From NCBI GenBank assembly GCA_035551835.1, contig DASZMN010000014.1:1-64000 (forward strand): a stretch of 64,000 nucleotides of DNA, written 5' to 3'. This document shows, one piece after another, positions 24,119 to 32,463 of this stretch. The notes beneath the pieces were generated by a model. The model ran no database searches. It was not told the origin of the DNA and was given only the letters and a program-made list of their open reading frames with translations. Made by a program: the position numbers and the translations under genes. How positions within the stretch are numbered: position 1 is the first letter of the stretch; each line of letters starts with the position of its first letter. This DNA is from Bog-473 sp035551835. Lineage in GTDB: Bacteria > Actinomycetota > Acidimicrobiia > Acidimicrobiales > RAAP-2.

Positions 24119-26335
24119 GTGAGCGGTCTGGACGGCACGCCCCAGACCGAGACGACGGCGCTGGGCCGCCTGGCCGGACGGTGCTACGACCGGCGCCGGC
24201 TCGTCCTCGCCCTCTGGATCGTCGCCATCATCGGCATCACGGTGCTGTCCCAGGTCGTGGGGACCAGCTTCAAGAACAAGTTCACCTCGGGCAACACCCA
24301 GTCGCAGCAGGCGCAGAACATCCTGCAGCAGCGCTTCCCCTCCAAGTCGGGCGACACCGCCGACATCGTGTTCCGGACCGCCACCCCGATCCCGGGCAAC
24401 GAGGCGGCGATCAACCAGGTCGTCAACCGCGTGCGGCCGCTCCCCTACGTGCAGGGCGTGACGAGCCCGTTCTCACCCGAAGGGGCGCACCAGATCGCAC
24501 CGAACGGCAACATTGCCTACGCACAGGTCCAGTTCACGACGGACACCGCGGACATCCCGACCGGCGCCGTCAAGAAGGTCATCTCGACGGCCCAGGGGGC
24601 CGCGACGAGCGGGGTGCAGGTGGAGCTCGGGGGGAGCCCGATCTCCGCGGCCGCCACCGCGGCGCCCGGACCGAGCGAGGGCATCGGCATCACGGCGGCG
24701 CTGATCATCATGCTCCTGGCCTTCGGCTCGGTCGTCGCCATGGGCCTGCCGTTGCTCACCGCGCTGGCCGGCCTGGGCATCGGGATCGCCGTGTTGGAGC
24801 TGATCACGCACCTCTTCGTCGTCCCGAACTTCTCGCCGGAGATGGCGGCGATGATCGGCATCGGCGTGGGCATCGACTACGCCCTCTTCATCGTCACGCG
24901 ATACCGACAGGGCATCTTCGAGGGACGGACGCCACGCGACGCCGTGATGACGGCGCACATGACTGCGGGCCGCTCGGTCCTCTTCGCCGGCAGCACCGTG
25001 GTCATCTCGCTCTTCGGTCTGTACCTCATCGGCCAGCCGTACATGATCGGTCTCGCCACCGCGTGCATCGCGGCCGTGCTCATGGTGCTCATCGCCGCGC
25101 TGACCCTCCTGCCGGCCATGCTCGGATTCGCCGGCGGCGCCATCGACAAGCTGCACGTGCCGGGCCTGCTCCAGAGCGGCGGCCCGCCGCCCGAGCACGG
25201 CTTCTGGCATCGCTGGAGTCGCTTCGTGCAGCGGCGGGCCTGGTTCACCGGCATCGCCACGGTCCTGATCCTCGTCGCGCTTGCCATCCCGATGTTCAGC
25301 ATGCGCCTCCAGTTCACCGACGCCGGCAACGATCCGACCAGCCTCACCACCCGGCAGGCCTACGACCTGCTGGCGCAAGGGTTCGGCCCCGGGTTCAACG
25401 GACCGCTCGTCGTGGCCGTCGCCATGGGTGGGCCATCGGATGTGCCGACGGTGCAGCATCTGGACCGGGCGTTGTCGTCCGGAGTGCCGGGCGTCGCGTT
25501 CACCGCCCCCGCGCAATTCAACGGCGACGACACCGGAGCCATCATCGCCGTCGTCCCCACGACGTCGCCCCAGGCCGCGCAAACGGTCGACCTGGTGAAC
25601 CGGTTGCGCGCCGACGTGATCCCGCCGGTGGTGCGCGGGACCAACGTCAACGCGCAGGTTGGCGGGGAGACGGCCGCCTCGATCGATGCCGCCAATTTCT
25701 TGGGCCACCGGCTCTTCATCGTTATCGGCGCCGTACTGATCCTGTCCTTCCTTCTGCTGATGGTCGTGTTCCGCTCCCTCGTGCTGCCGCTCAAAGCGGT
25801 GATCATGAACCTCTTGAGCGTGGGTGCCGCCTATGGCGTCATGGTGGCCGTATTCCAGTGGGGCTGGGCCGGCAGCGTGATCGGCATCGGCGAGAAGGGA
25901 CCGATCGACCCTTGGATCCCGGTGGTGATGTTCGTCGTCCTGTTCGGCCTGTCGATGGACTACGAGGTCTTCCTGCTCTCGCGCATCCGAGAGGAATGGC
26001 TGCGCACCCGGGAGAACTCGACCGCGGTGGCGGACGGACTGGCCATCACCGGCCGCATCATCACCGCGGCGGCCGCGATCATGGTCTGCGTCTTCGGCTC
26101 GTTCATCATCAAGGACCCGCTGCACATCCTCAAGGTGTTCGGCCTGGGGTTGGCGACGGCCGTGTTCCTCGACGCGACGCTGGTGCGCATGGTGCTCGTC
26201 CCGTCGATCATGGAGGTGCTCGGCCCGGTCAACTGGTGGCTGCCCCGGTGGATGGACCGTTCGATGCCCAAGCTCGGGGTCGAGGTCACGCCGACGGTCA
26301 CGCCGACGCCGACGCCGTTGCCGGCGCCCGCCTGA
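24119..26335 (+). CDS. MMPL-family RND transporter
   Basis: A 738-residue membrane protein of the MMPL branch of RND exporters, likely moving a lipid or hydrophobic compound to the outside using the proton gradient. Two homologous halves each have a membrane helix, a large external loop and five more helices. The proton-relay Asp-Tyr pairs are in GIGVGIDYALFIVTRYRQ (TM4) and GLSMDYEVFLLSRIREEW (TM10). The C-terminus is a Thr/Pro repeat tail. The GTG start has a strong AGGAGGAGG 5 nt upstream. Regulation by the divergent TetR is indicated by the operators between them. Confidence 0.93.
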   Translation: MSGLDGTPQTETTALGRLAGRCYDRRRLVLALWIVAIIGITVLSQVVGTSFKNKFTSGNTQSQQAQNILQQRFPSKSGDTADIVFRTATPIPGNEAAINQVVNRVRPLPYVQGVTSPFSPEGAHQIAPNGNIAYAQVQFTTDTADIPTGAVKKVISTAQGAATSGVQVELGGSPISAAATAAPGPSEGIGITAALIIMLLAFGSVVAMGLPLLTALAGLGIGIAVLELITHLFVVPNFSPEMAAMIGIGVGIDYALFIVTRYRQGIFEGRTPRDAVMTAHMTAGRSVLFAGSTVVISLFGLYLIGQPYMIGLATACIAAVLMVLIAALTLLPAMLGFAGGAIDKLHVPGLLQSGGPPPEHGFWHRWSRFVQRRAWFTGIATVLILVALAIPMFSMRLQFTDAGNDPTSLTTRQAYDLLAQGFGPGFNGPLVVAVAMGGPSDVPTVQHLDRALSSGVPGVAFTAPAQFNGDDTGAIIAVVPTTSPQAAQTVDLVNRLRADVIPPVVRGTNVNAQVGGETAASIDAANFLGHRLFIVIGAVLILSFLLLMVVFRSLVLPLKAVIMNLLSVGAAYGVMVAVFQWGWAGSVIGIGEKGPIDPWIPVVMFVVLFGLSMDYEVFLLSRIREEWLRTRENSTAVADGLAITGRIITAAAAIMVCVFGSFIIKDPLHILKVFGLGLATAVFLDATLVRMVLVPSIMEVLGPVNWWLPRWMDRSMPKLGVEVTPTVTPTPTPLPAPA

Positions 26336-26396
26336 ACCCGCCCACGGTGACGCCGCCCGCCTGAGCTGGCAGGGGCCGGCCGTATGCTTGGCGCCC

Positions 26397-28175
26397 ATGA
26401 GCAGCGGCCAGCCGACGTCCACCTTCGTGTCCTTGAACCCCGGGCGCGACGTGCAGCGGGTCGGCACGGCGGCCTTCCTCGGCGAGGACGTCGAGAAGAT
26501 CCACGACCCGGTGTGGGCGGTGATCGGCAACCTGGGCGACAGCCAGTGCTACCTCGGCGTCCCGGAGAAGGTGCAGACGATCCAGTCCGCGCTGTCCCGC
26601 CGCATCGCCCGCGACGACCTCCCGGTCCGGTTGATCCCGCCGGCGTTCACCCTGGGGGTTTCGGACGGCCAGCTCAACGGCACGCCACAGATGCGCTTCT
26701 CGCTGGTCGGGCGCGAGCTCGTCCACGACGTGGCCGACGTGCACCTGGCGGCGAACGGCGTCGCCGGGCTGGTCGCCGTCGTGGCGTGCGACAAGCCTCC
26801 GGTCGGGACGCTGGCCGCCGTCCTCGAGAACGACACGCCGGCGGTGATCCTCTCCGACGGGCCGATCCGCCCCGGGACCGACCCCGAGACGGGCGCCCGG
26901 ATCGACCTCGTCTCGGCCTTCCAGGTTGCGGACCAGGACGCCGAGGTGCGCGCCCGGTACGCCCTCCACGCCTGCCCGGGGCAGGGCAGCTGCGGCGGCA
27001 TGTTCACCTACAACACCATGCAGACCTTCATCGCCGTGCTCGGCCTCGAGCCGCTGCACATGGTCTCGCCGGCCTCGGACGACCCGCGCCGGCTGAGCGA
27101 TTTCCCCGATGAGATCATCGACTGTCTTCTCGTGATGACGCGGCGGGGCATTCGGCCGCGCGACATCGTGACGCCCGCGTCGCTGCGCAACGCGCTGACG
27201 GTGGCCATCGCCATGGGTGGCTCCACCAACGTCGTGTTGCACAGCGTGGAGCTTGCCCGGGCGGCGGGCATCGATCTCTGGGGCGACGCGCTCAGCCAGG
27301 ACGAGTTCAACCAACTCGCTCGGCGGCTACCGGTGCTCGTGAACATGCGGCCGTTCGGGGAGTACTCCATGGTCGACGTCGACGCGAAGGGCGGGCTCCA
27401 AGCCATCGTCAAGGAGCTCCTCGACGCCGGGTTCCTCGAGGGTGACGTCCTGACGTGCACCGGCGAGACCTTGGCCCAGCAGGTGCGACGGCTCGATCCG
27501 CCGGCTCCCGATCAGGACGTGATCTATCCCGTCGACAAGCCCTTCAAGGACACGGGCGGATTGCGTCTGCTCAAGGGAAACCTCGCTCCTGACGGCGGTG
27601 CGATTCTCAAGGTCGCCGGCGTCGAAGGTGGGGTCAAGGACGGCGTGTTCACCGGGCGAGCCCGCGTGTTCGACAGCGAGCGCTCCCTCGTCGAGGCGCT
27701 CGACCAGCATCCGGACAGCTTCGAGGACAACGACATGGTGGTCATCCGTTACGAGGGACCCCGCGGGGCACCGGGCATGCCCGAACTGCTCGACCCGACC
27801 TCGCGCATCACCGCCCTGTGCCGCGAGCGTGACATCACCATTGCGCTGATGACCGACGCGCGCTTCTCGGGCGGGTCGGTCGGCCTGGTCATCGGCCACG
27901 TCGCCCCCGAGGCCTTCCTCGGGGGACCGATCGCGCTCGTCGAGGACGGGGACACCGTCGTCGTCGACGTCACGACCGACCGCATCGACTGCCGGCAACT
28001 CGACGAACCCGGTCTGCTGGAGCGACGAGGCGCGGCATGGCGGGCGGAGGTCGAGCGCAACGGCGGCGTCCACCCCGACGCCACGCCCGTCACGGATCGC
28101 GTCTTGGCGCGGATGCGTGCGACCGCGTTGCCCGCGCTCCTCGGCGGCGGCATGGCCACGCCGTCGCCCGCCTGA
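26397..28175 (+). CDS. IlvD/Edd-family dehydratase, probable dihydroxy-acid dehydratase
   Basis: A 592-residue Fe-S dehydratase. Cluster cysteines are plausible in NLGDSQC, VVACDKPPVGT and GQGSCGGMFTYNTMQ. VSDGQLNGTPQMRFSLVGREL, the AIAMGGSTNVVLH segment and the C-terminal DARFSGGSVGLVIGHVAPEA match the family. In the pathway it would convert dihydroxy-isovalerate and dihydroxy-methylvalerate to the 2-keto acids. The N-terminus (SLNPGRDVQRVG) and GDSQ/CDKPP variants differ from textbook IlvD, so a sugar-acid dehydratase is an alternative. Nearby ilvBNC and the absence of another candidate in the window favour IlvD. TATGCT lies 8 nt before the ATG. Confidence 0.8.
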   Translation: MSSGQPTSTFVSLNPGRDVQRVGTAAFLGEDVEKIHDPVWAVIGNLGDSQCYLGVPEKVQTIQSALSRRIARDDLPVRLIPPAFTLGVSDGQLNGTPQMRFSLVGRELVHDVADVHLAANGVAGLVAVVACDKPPVGTLAAVLENDTPAVILSDGPIRPGTDPETGARIDLVSAFQVADQDAEVRARYALHACPGQGSCGGMFTYNTMQTFIAVLGLEPLHMVSPASDDPRRLSDFPDEIIDCLLVMTRRGIRPRDIVTPASLRNALTVAIAMGGSTNVVLHSVELARAAGIDLWGDALSQDEFNQLARRLPVLVNMRPFGEYSMVDVDAKGGLQAIVKELLDAGFLEGDVLTCTGETLAQQVRRLDPPAPDQDVIYPVDKPFKDTGGLRLLKGNLAPDGGAILKVAGVEGGVKDGVFTGRARVFDSERSLVEALDQHPDSFEDNDMVVIRYEGPRGAPGMPELLDPTSRITALCRERDITIALMTDARFSGGSVGLVIGHVAPEAFLGGPIALVEDGDTVVVDVTTDRIDCRQLDEPGLLERRGAAWRAEVERNGGVHPDATPVTDRVLARMRATALPALLGGGMATPSPA

Positions 28176-28183
28176 GGCGACCG

Positions 28184-28411
28184 CTACATCCCGTTGACGA
28201 GCCCGATCACGTTGCCCTGCGGGTCGGCGAACATCGCGATGGAAGGCCCGTCGGACCGACCCCGCCGCCGATGCCGGGGGATGTCCTTGACCATCCCGTA
28301 ATTCGCCGCGTTGTCGGCGTCGATCTCCCAGCCGAAGAGGTCCGCGTCGTACTGCTGCCGCGCGGCACCGTCGGGGCCGAGGATCTCAAAGAGCACGATC
28401 GGATGTGCCAT
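28184..28411 (-). pseudogene. VOC-fold (glyoxalase-like) protein, internally deleted and frameshifted
   Basis: The frame is open for 75 codons with a proper AGGAGAG before the ATG, but the protein is not a complete VOC domain. It starts normally (PIVLFEILGPDGAA, YDADLFGWEIDADNAANYGMV) and ends normally (PSIAMFADPQGNVIGLVNGM). The middle, usually about 45 residues longer, is missing. The conserved loop GIGGGVGPTG is present only in the neighbouring reading frame at about 28254-28282. An internal deletion with a compensating frameshift explains this. It may be a decaying gene or a sequencing/assembly artefact. Confidence 0.65.
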
Positions 28412-28502
28412 GGGTCTCTCCTCTCGGGCTTAGCGCCACCGGGCGCGGCGACGCAAGGGGCCACACGACGAGTCTGGCGCAGGGCTGTGTCGCCCGCGTC
28501 CG

Positions 28503-29156
28503 TCAGGCCTGGGGCTCGACGATGCCGTGATCGAATGCGAAGACGATGGCGGCCGCCCGGTCACGCAGGTCGAGCTTCGTGAAGATGTGGCCGACGTGGC
28601 TCTTGACCGTGACCTCGGAGATCGACAGGTCGCGAGCGATTTCGGTGTTCGAGAGACCGCGGCCGATCAGGGCCAGCACCTCCCGTTCGCGGTCCGTGAG
28701 GCCACCCACCCGGGCCCCGTCGCTCCGGGGAGGGGCCGTCGAACGGTACGCGGCCAACACGCGGGCCGTGACCGTGGGGTCGAGCCACGCACCGCCCTCG
28801 GCGACCGTGCGGGCCGAGCGGATGAGGTCTTCTCCCGGCGCGTCCTTGAGCTGGAAGCCCGATGCACCGGCCCGCAGGGACGCGGAAAGGATCTCGTCGT
28901 CGTCGAAGGTGGTGAGGATCAGCACGGGCGGCGCATCGACCCGGCCGCGCAGCCGCCGTGTTGCTTCGGCGCCGCCCATGCGCTTCATGCGGGCGTCCAT
29001 AATGATGAGATCGGGCGTCGTCGCCGCGACGGCGTCCTCCACCTCGTCCCCGTCGGTGCACTCCGCGACCACGTCGAAGCCGTCACGGGTCGTGAGGATC
29101 CGTCGCAGCCCCGTGCGGACGAGCGGCTGGTCGTCGACCACGACGACGCGAATCAT
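28503..29156 (-). CDS. NarL/LuxR-family response regulator
   Basis: A 217-residue two-domain regulator. The receiver has the acidic pair D8-D9, phosphoacceptor D54 (IIMDARM) and the K in QLKDA near residue 116. The LuxR-type helix-turn-helix near the C-terminus reads LTDREREVLALIGRGLSNTEIARDLSISEVTVKSHVGHIFTKL. The start ATG at 29156 overlaps the kinase stop as ATGA, so the pair is translationally coupled. The likely targets are the divergent ABC exporter and its own operon, where large palindromes occur. Confidence 0.94.
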   Translation of the reverse strand: MIRVVVVDDQPLVRTGLRRILTTRDGFDVVAECTDGDEVEDAVAATTPDLIIMDARMKRMGGAEATRRLRGRVDAPPVLILTTFDDDEILSASLRAGASGFQLKDAPGEDLIRSARTVAEGGAWLDPTVTARVLAAYRSTAPPRSDGARVGGLTDREREVLALIGRGLSNTEIARDLSISEVTVKSHVGHIFTKLDLRDRAAAIVFAFDHGIVEPQA

Positions 29157-30397
29157 TCCGGATGGCGCCACGGAATGTGCGCCTCGACCCTCCACGTACC
29201 GTCTCCGTTGCCGGCCCGGGCCGATCCGCCGAGCAGCTGTGCGCGTTCCGCCATCCCCTTGACGCCTTGTCCACCGCCACCGACACCGACACCGACACCG
29301 ACAGCGGCGCCGACACCGGCGCCGACACCGGCGCCGTCCACCACCTCACCCGCCACGATCGGGTTCGCCACCCGGATGGCCACGTCACCCGCCTCGACCC
29401 GGACCCCCACGGTGACGGGCGCCCCCGGAGCGTGCTTGACCGCGTTCGACAGCGATTCCTGGACGACCCGGTAGGTGGCCAGGCCGGCCGCGAGCGGCAC
29501 CTCGCCCAACTCCAGCTCGCCCGCCACGTCGAGTTGGACCTCGAGACCAGCCCGCCGGAAGCCATCGACAAGCTCGGGCAGGTCTGCTGCGCTCGGCGTC
29601 GGCGGCTCCTCACCACCCGGACCGAGCAGGCCGACGGTTCGATGGATCTCGGCCATGGCGGCGCGGCCGGCCGCCTCGGCGTCGGCCAGGGCGGCCACGG
29701 CCTCGTCGGTGTCGCCTGCCTGCAGAGCCAGCCGGGCGCCGCTCAGCTGGAGCATCGTGACGGCCAGCGAGTGAGCGATGAGGTCGTGGATCTCGCGGGC
29801 CAACCGATGACGCTCGTCCTCGGCCGCCTTCTCCGCCAGCTGCGTCTGCGCCTTCGCGAGCTCGGTCGCGATGACCAACTGGCTGCGGTAGGCCGTGCCG
29901 CCGAGCCAGCCGATACCGAAGGCGAAGGCCCAGATCACCTGGCCCTCCAGGGTGAAGTGGTTGACGGCGCTCATCAGGATCAACACGGCGATGCCGCCGG
30001 CCAGCACCGCGGCGCCGAACCGCGGTCCGACCGTGGACGCCATCTCGCCGATGAGCACGACCACGATGAACGGCGCGAAGTCGATGTTCACGAAGTACGA
30101 CACGCTCAGCCAGTAGACGAAGCCGAGCACGACCAGCGACCACACGATCACACTCGGGTACTGCACGCGGGCCTGGTCGCGCATGAACGACGGCCAGCCG
30201 ACCATGTCGAGCAGCCACGGCAGGATGATCACGCCGATGAGGAGCAGGCCCAGGTTCGGCGACGTGAATTCGTGGCGCTCGAGTGCCGTGATCACGCCCA
30301 CGCACAAGACGAAGACACCGATCGCCTGGGGCGTCTTCACCGACCAGTGCACTTCGGTTCCCGTTGGATCCACCAGGGGCAGCTTGTCGCCCTGCAT
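29153..30397 (-). CDS. Sensor histidine kinase (NarL-partner, HisKA_3 type)
   Basis: A 414-residue membrane kinase. Several hydrophobic helices (about residues 24-170) precede the HisKA_3 dimerisation helix with phosphorylated H204 in RLAREIHDLIAHSLAVTM. The N box is VVQESLSNAVKHA. Between the N and G boxes a 22-residue Gly/Val/Ala-only tract (about 355-376) replaces the usual ATP-lid loop and is encoded by a hexanucleotide array. TACCCT on this strand ends 6 nt before the ATG, inside a 26-bp palindrome, so expression is probably leaderless and autoregulated. Confidence 0.92.
   Translation of the reverse strand: MQGDKLPLVDPTGTEVHWSVKTPQAIGVFVLCVGVITALERHEFTSPNLGLLLIGVIILPWLLDMVGWPSFMRDQARVQYPSVIVWSLVVLGFVYWLSVSYFVNIDFAPFIVVVLIGEMASTVGPRFGAAVLAGGIAVLILMSAVNHFTLEGQVIWAFAFGIGWLGGTAYRSQLVIATELAKAQTQLAEKAAEDERHRLAREIHDLIAHSLAVTMLQLSGARLALQAGDTDEAVAALADAEAAGRAAMAEIHRTVGLLGPGGEEPPTPSAADLPELVDGFRRAGLEVQLDVAGELELGEVPLAAGLATYRVVQESLSNAVKHAPGAPVTVGVRVEAGDVAIRVANPIVAGEVVDGAGVGAGVGAAVGVGVGVGGGGQGVKGMAERAQLLGGSARAGNGDGTWRVEAHIPWRHPE
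29275..29338. repeat. Hexanucleotide array (ACCGAC-type) inside the histidine kinase gene
   Basis: Units of GACACC and GGCGCC alternate for about 64 bp and encode the Gly-Val / Gly-Ala tract of the kinase ATP lid. The repeat is in frame (6 bp), so copy-number changes would lengthen or shorten the loop by two residues without breaking the gene. Confidence 0.85.
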
Positions 30398-30398
30398 C

Positions 30399-30424
30399 CC
30401 ACCAGGGTAGATGCACCCTGGTGG
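30399..30424. promoter_or_regulatory. 26-bp perfect palindrome over the histidine kinase promoter
   Basis: CCACCAGGGT (30399-30408) and ACCCTGGTGG (30415-30424) are perfect inverted 10-bp arms with a 6-bp spacer. The left arm contains the kinase -10 box (TACCCT on the minus strand). A further CCACCAGGG half-site lies at 30370-30378 inside the kinase 5' coding region. This is a probable operator for the cognate response regulator. Confidence 0.65.
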
Positions 30425-30441
30425 TCGGCTCATCGGCCCGT

Positions 30442-30462
30442 GGGCGGAGGCAGCCTCCGCCC
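30442..30462. promoter_or_regulatory. 21-bp perfect palindrome upstream of the ABC exporter
   Basis: GGGCGGAGGC and GCCTCCGCCC flank a single A. It lies about 57-77 bp upstream of the ABC gene's -10 box. It could be a second regulator site or a hairpin ending transcription entering from either side. Confidence 0.5.
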
Positions 30463-30518
30463 GAGGGAGGAGACCCACCGACCACCCGGAGCCCGATGAC
30501 GAGGCGTGTCCGCTTCCG

Positions 30519-30524
30519 TACCGT
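30519..30524 (+). promoter_or_regulatory. -10 box TACCGT of the ABC exporter operon
   Basis: TACCGT ends 7 nt before the ATG at 30532, predicting a leaderless message. This also decides the start codon against an upstream in-frame ATG at 30496. Confidence 0.5.
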
Positions 30525-30531
30525 GCAGGAC

Positions 30532-31449
30532 ATGGACATCGCGATCGAAGCAACGGACCTGCGAATGGCCTACGGCGCCACCGAGGTCGTGCACGGCATC
30601 GACCTGGCCGTGCCTGCCGGCGAGATCTTCGCCGTGCTCGGGCCGAACGGGGCCGGCAAGACAACGACGATCGAGATCCTCGAGGGATTTCGCCAACGCA
30701 CGGGCGGCAACATCAGGGTGCTCGGCCGGGACCCGCAGGACGCCGGAGCGGAGTGGCGCGAGCGGATCGGCGTGGTGCTGCAGTCGAGCACGCCCGAGGC
30801 CGAGCTCACCGTGAGCGAGACACTCGACCTCTACGCGGGCTTCTACCGGGGAGCGGCGCCGGCGGCGCGGCTCCTCGAGCTCTGCGGGTTGAAGGAGCAG
30901 GCGGACGTGCGCAACAAGCGATTGTCCGGCGGCCAGCAGCGCCGCCTCGATGTAGCCCTCGCCCTCGTCGGAAACCCCGAGCTGTTGTTCCTCGACGAGC
31001 CAACGACCGGTTTCGACCCGGCTGCCCGGCGCGCCGCCTGGCAGATGATCGCCGGACTCAAGGCGCTGGGGACGACGATCGTGCTGACCACGCACTACCT
31101 CGAGGAGGCCGAGTACCTGGCCGACCAGATCGCGGTCATCGATCGTGGCCGCATCGTGGCCGAGGGCACGCCGGCGACCCTCGGCGGGCGAAACCAACGG
31201 CCGACCGACATCACGTTCCGCCTCCCGGACGGACTCGATCCGCCTCCCGGCGCGACGCCGAACGACAAGGCGGGCGCCGAGCCCGGGTCGTACCGCGTCG
31301 CCACCGACGATCCCACCGGTGCCCTCTACGAGGTGACCCGGTGGGCCGTCGCGCGGGGCTACCCGCTGCTCGACATCGACGTCCACCGTCCCGGGCTCGA
31401 AGACGTGTACCTCGAGCTCACCGACATGAAGGAGTCAGTGCCGGCATGA
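30532..31449 (+). CDS. ABC transporter ATP-binding protein (DrrA-like)
   Basis: A 305-residue nucleotide-binding subunit. Walker A is GPNGAGKTTT (37-46), the signature LSGGQQRRLD starts at 131, Walker B is LLFLDEPTTGFDP with D155-E156, and the H-loop is TTHYLEEAE. The C-terminal extension of about 80 residues is typical of drug and lipid exporters of the DrrA/CcmA group. It overlaps the permease gene by ATGA. With the divergent two-component system it forms the usual sensing/efflux module for antibiotics or envelope stress. The substrate is unknown. Confidence 0.93.
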   Translation: MDIAIEATDLRMAYGATEVVHGIDLAVPAGEIFAVLGPNGAGKTTTIEILEGFRQRTGGNIRVLGRDPQDAGAEWRERIGVVLQSSTPEAELTVSETLDLYAGFYRGAAPAARLLELCGLKEQADVRNKRLSGGQQRRLDVALALVGNPELLFLDEPTTGFDPAARRAAWQMIAGLKALGTTIVLTTHYLEEAEYLADQIAVIDRGRIVAEGTPATLGGRNQRPTDITFRLPDGLDPPPGATPNDKAGAEPGSYRVATDDPTGALYEVTRWAVARGYPLLDIDVHRPGLEDVYLELTDMKESVPA

Positions 31450-32303
31450 CCATCTCCGTCGATCAGGCGCCGCCGCATGCGATCGCCGTCCCCGCCCACC
31501 CCGATCCCGTCGGCACCTCGCTCGCGAGGCGACGGCTGGCCATGGTGGCCCACCAGGTGCGCTACGACACCCTGGCCCTCGTGCGCAACCCGACCGCCCA
31601 GGGCTTCGCGTTCGGCATGCCGATCGCCTTCCTCGTGCTCTTCGTCGCCATCTTCGGCAACGGCACGATGCACGTCGACGGGCACGCGGTGAAGGGCTCG
31701 ACGTACTACGTGGCCGCCCTGACGGTCTTTGCCATCGTCGACGTCGCGTTCATGGCCATGGTCATCGCCATGGTGGAGCGGCGGGAGCACGGGGTGCTGC
31801 GCCGGCGCCGGGCCACGCCGCAGCCGGCGTGGACGGTCATCGCCGGCACCGCCATCACCTCGATCATGAGCGGCGCCGTGTCGGCCGCCCTGCTGCTCGC
31901 CGTGGGACGACTGGCCTACGGCGCCACCGTCGCCCCGGCCGCGGTGCCCGCCCTCCTGGTCGCAGTCGCAGTCGGCGTGGTCGTGTTCTGCGCCCTGGGC
32001 TTCGCCGTGGCCGGCCTGATCAAGTCGTTCGACTCGGCCCAGCCGGTGGTGACCGCGCTGGCCCTGCCGCTGATGTTCATCTCGGGCGTCTTCATCCCCT
32101 GGGGAATCATCCCGCACTGGCTACAGCAGGTCTCCGGGGTGTTCCCGGTGCGGCCGCTGGCGGTGGCCATCCTCGACCCGTACCTGGCCCACCACGGGGC
32201 GGGGGGCTGGAGCGCCTCGTCGTACGCCGTCCTCGCCGCGTGGGGCCTGGCCGGGGTCGTGGTCGCGGTCCGGCGGTTCGGCTGGGCCCCCCGGGACGTG
32301 TGA
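31446..32303 (+). CDS. ABC-2 type transporter permease
   Basis: A 285-residue permease with six predicted helices after a 40-residue cytoplasmic N-terminus. LALPLMFISGVFIPWGIIPHWLQQVSGVFPVRPLAVAIL is the conserved ABC-2 membrane segment. Its start ATG overlaps the ATPase stop. It most likely dimerises and pairs with the upstream ATP-binding subunit to form an exporter. Confidence 0.9.
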   Translation: MTISVDQAPPHAIAVPAHPDPVGTSLARRRLAMVAHQVRYDTLALVRNPTAQGFAFGMPIAFLVLFVAIFGNGTMHVDGHAVKGSTYYVAALTVFAIVDVAFMAMVIAMVERREHGVLRRRRATPQPAWTVIAGTAITSIMSGAVSAALLLAVGRLAYGATVAPAAVPALLVAVAVGVVVFCALGFAVAGLIKSFDSAQPVVTALALPLMFISGVFIPWGIIPHWLQQVSGVFPVRPLAVAILDPYLAHHGAGGWSASSYAVLAAWGLAGVVVAVRRFGWAPRDV

Positions 32304-32319
32304 GGGCGGGAAGGCGGGG

Positions 32320-32348
32320 TTGTCCACCCCGAGAAAGCGTGGCAAAAT
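32320..32348 (+). promoter_or_regulatory. ilvB promoter: TTGTCC, 17 bp, CAAAAT
   Basis: TTGTCC (32320-32325) and CAAAAT (32343-32348) are 17 bp apart. The -10 box ends 9 nt before the leader peptide ATG, the same distance as at the leuA and leuB leaders. Confidence 0.65.
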
Positions 32349-32357
32349 GAGCGGGTC

Positions 32358-32405
32358 ATGAGCGCGCACCTCGCCCGTCCCGAGATTCTGGTAGTCGTAA
32401 CGTAG
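32358..32405 (+). CDS. ilvB leader peptide MSAHLARPEILVVVT (attenuator)
   Basis: A 15-codon ORF ending in TAG. It contains consecutive Ile-Leu-Val-Val-Val codons (ATT CTG GTA GTC GTA), three of which are rare AT-ending codons in this high-GC genome. It is followed directly by a hairpin and an intrinsic terminator. Ribosome stalling when branched-chain aminoacyl-tRNA is scarce would let transcription reach ilvB. Attenuation of ilvB is established in Actinobacteria; the use of these particular codons is read from the sequence. Confidence 0.88.
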   Translation: MSAHLARPEILVVVT

Positions 32406-32436
32406 AGGCGCGCCCCGACATCGCAGCACGCGCCTC
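32405..32436 (+). promoter_or_regulatory. ilvB leader hairpin starting at the leader stop codon
   Basis: GAGGCGCG (32405-32412) pairs perfectly with CGCGCCTC (32429-32436). The 5' arm begins on the last base of the leader TAG, so a ribosome stalled on the Val codons would cover it. This is the natural switch element of the attenuator. Confidence 0.7.
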
Positions 32437-32438
32437 TC

Positions 32439-32463
32439 GACCTCCCGCTCCGGGGGGTCTTTT
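32439..32463 (+). terminator. ilvB attenuator terminator
   Basis: GACCTCCC pairs with GGGGGGTC around a short loop and is followed by TTTT (32460-32463). It lies 33 nt after the leader stop and about 100 bp before ilvB. Confidence 0.75.
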
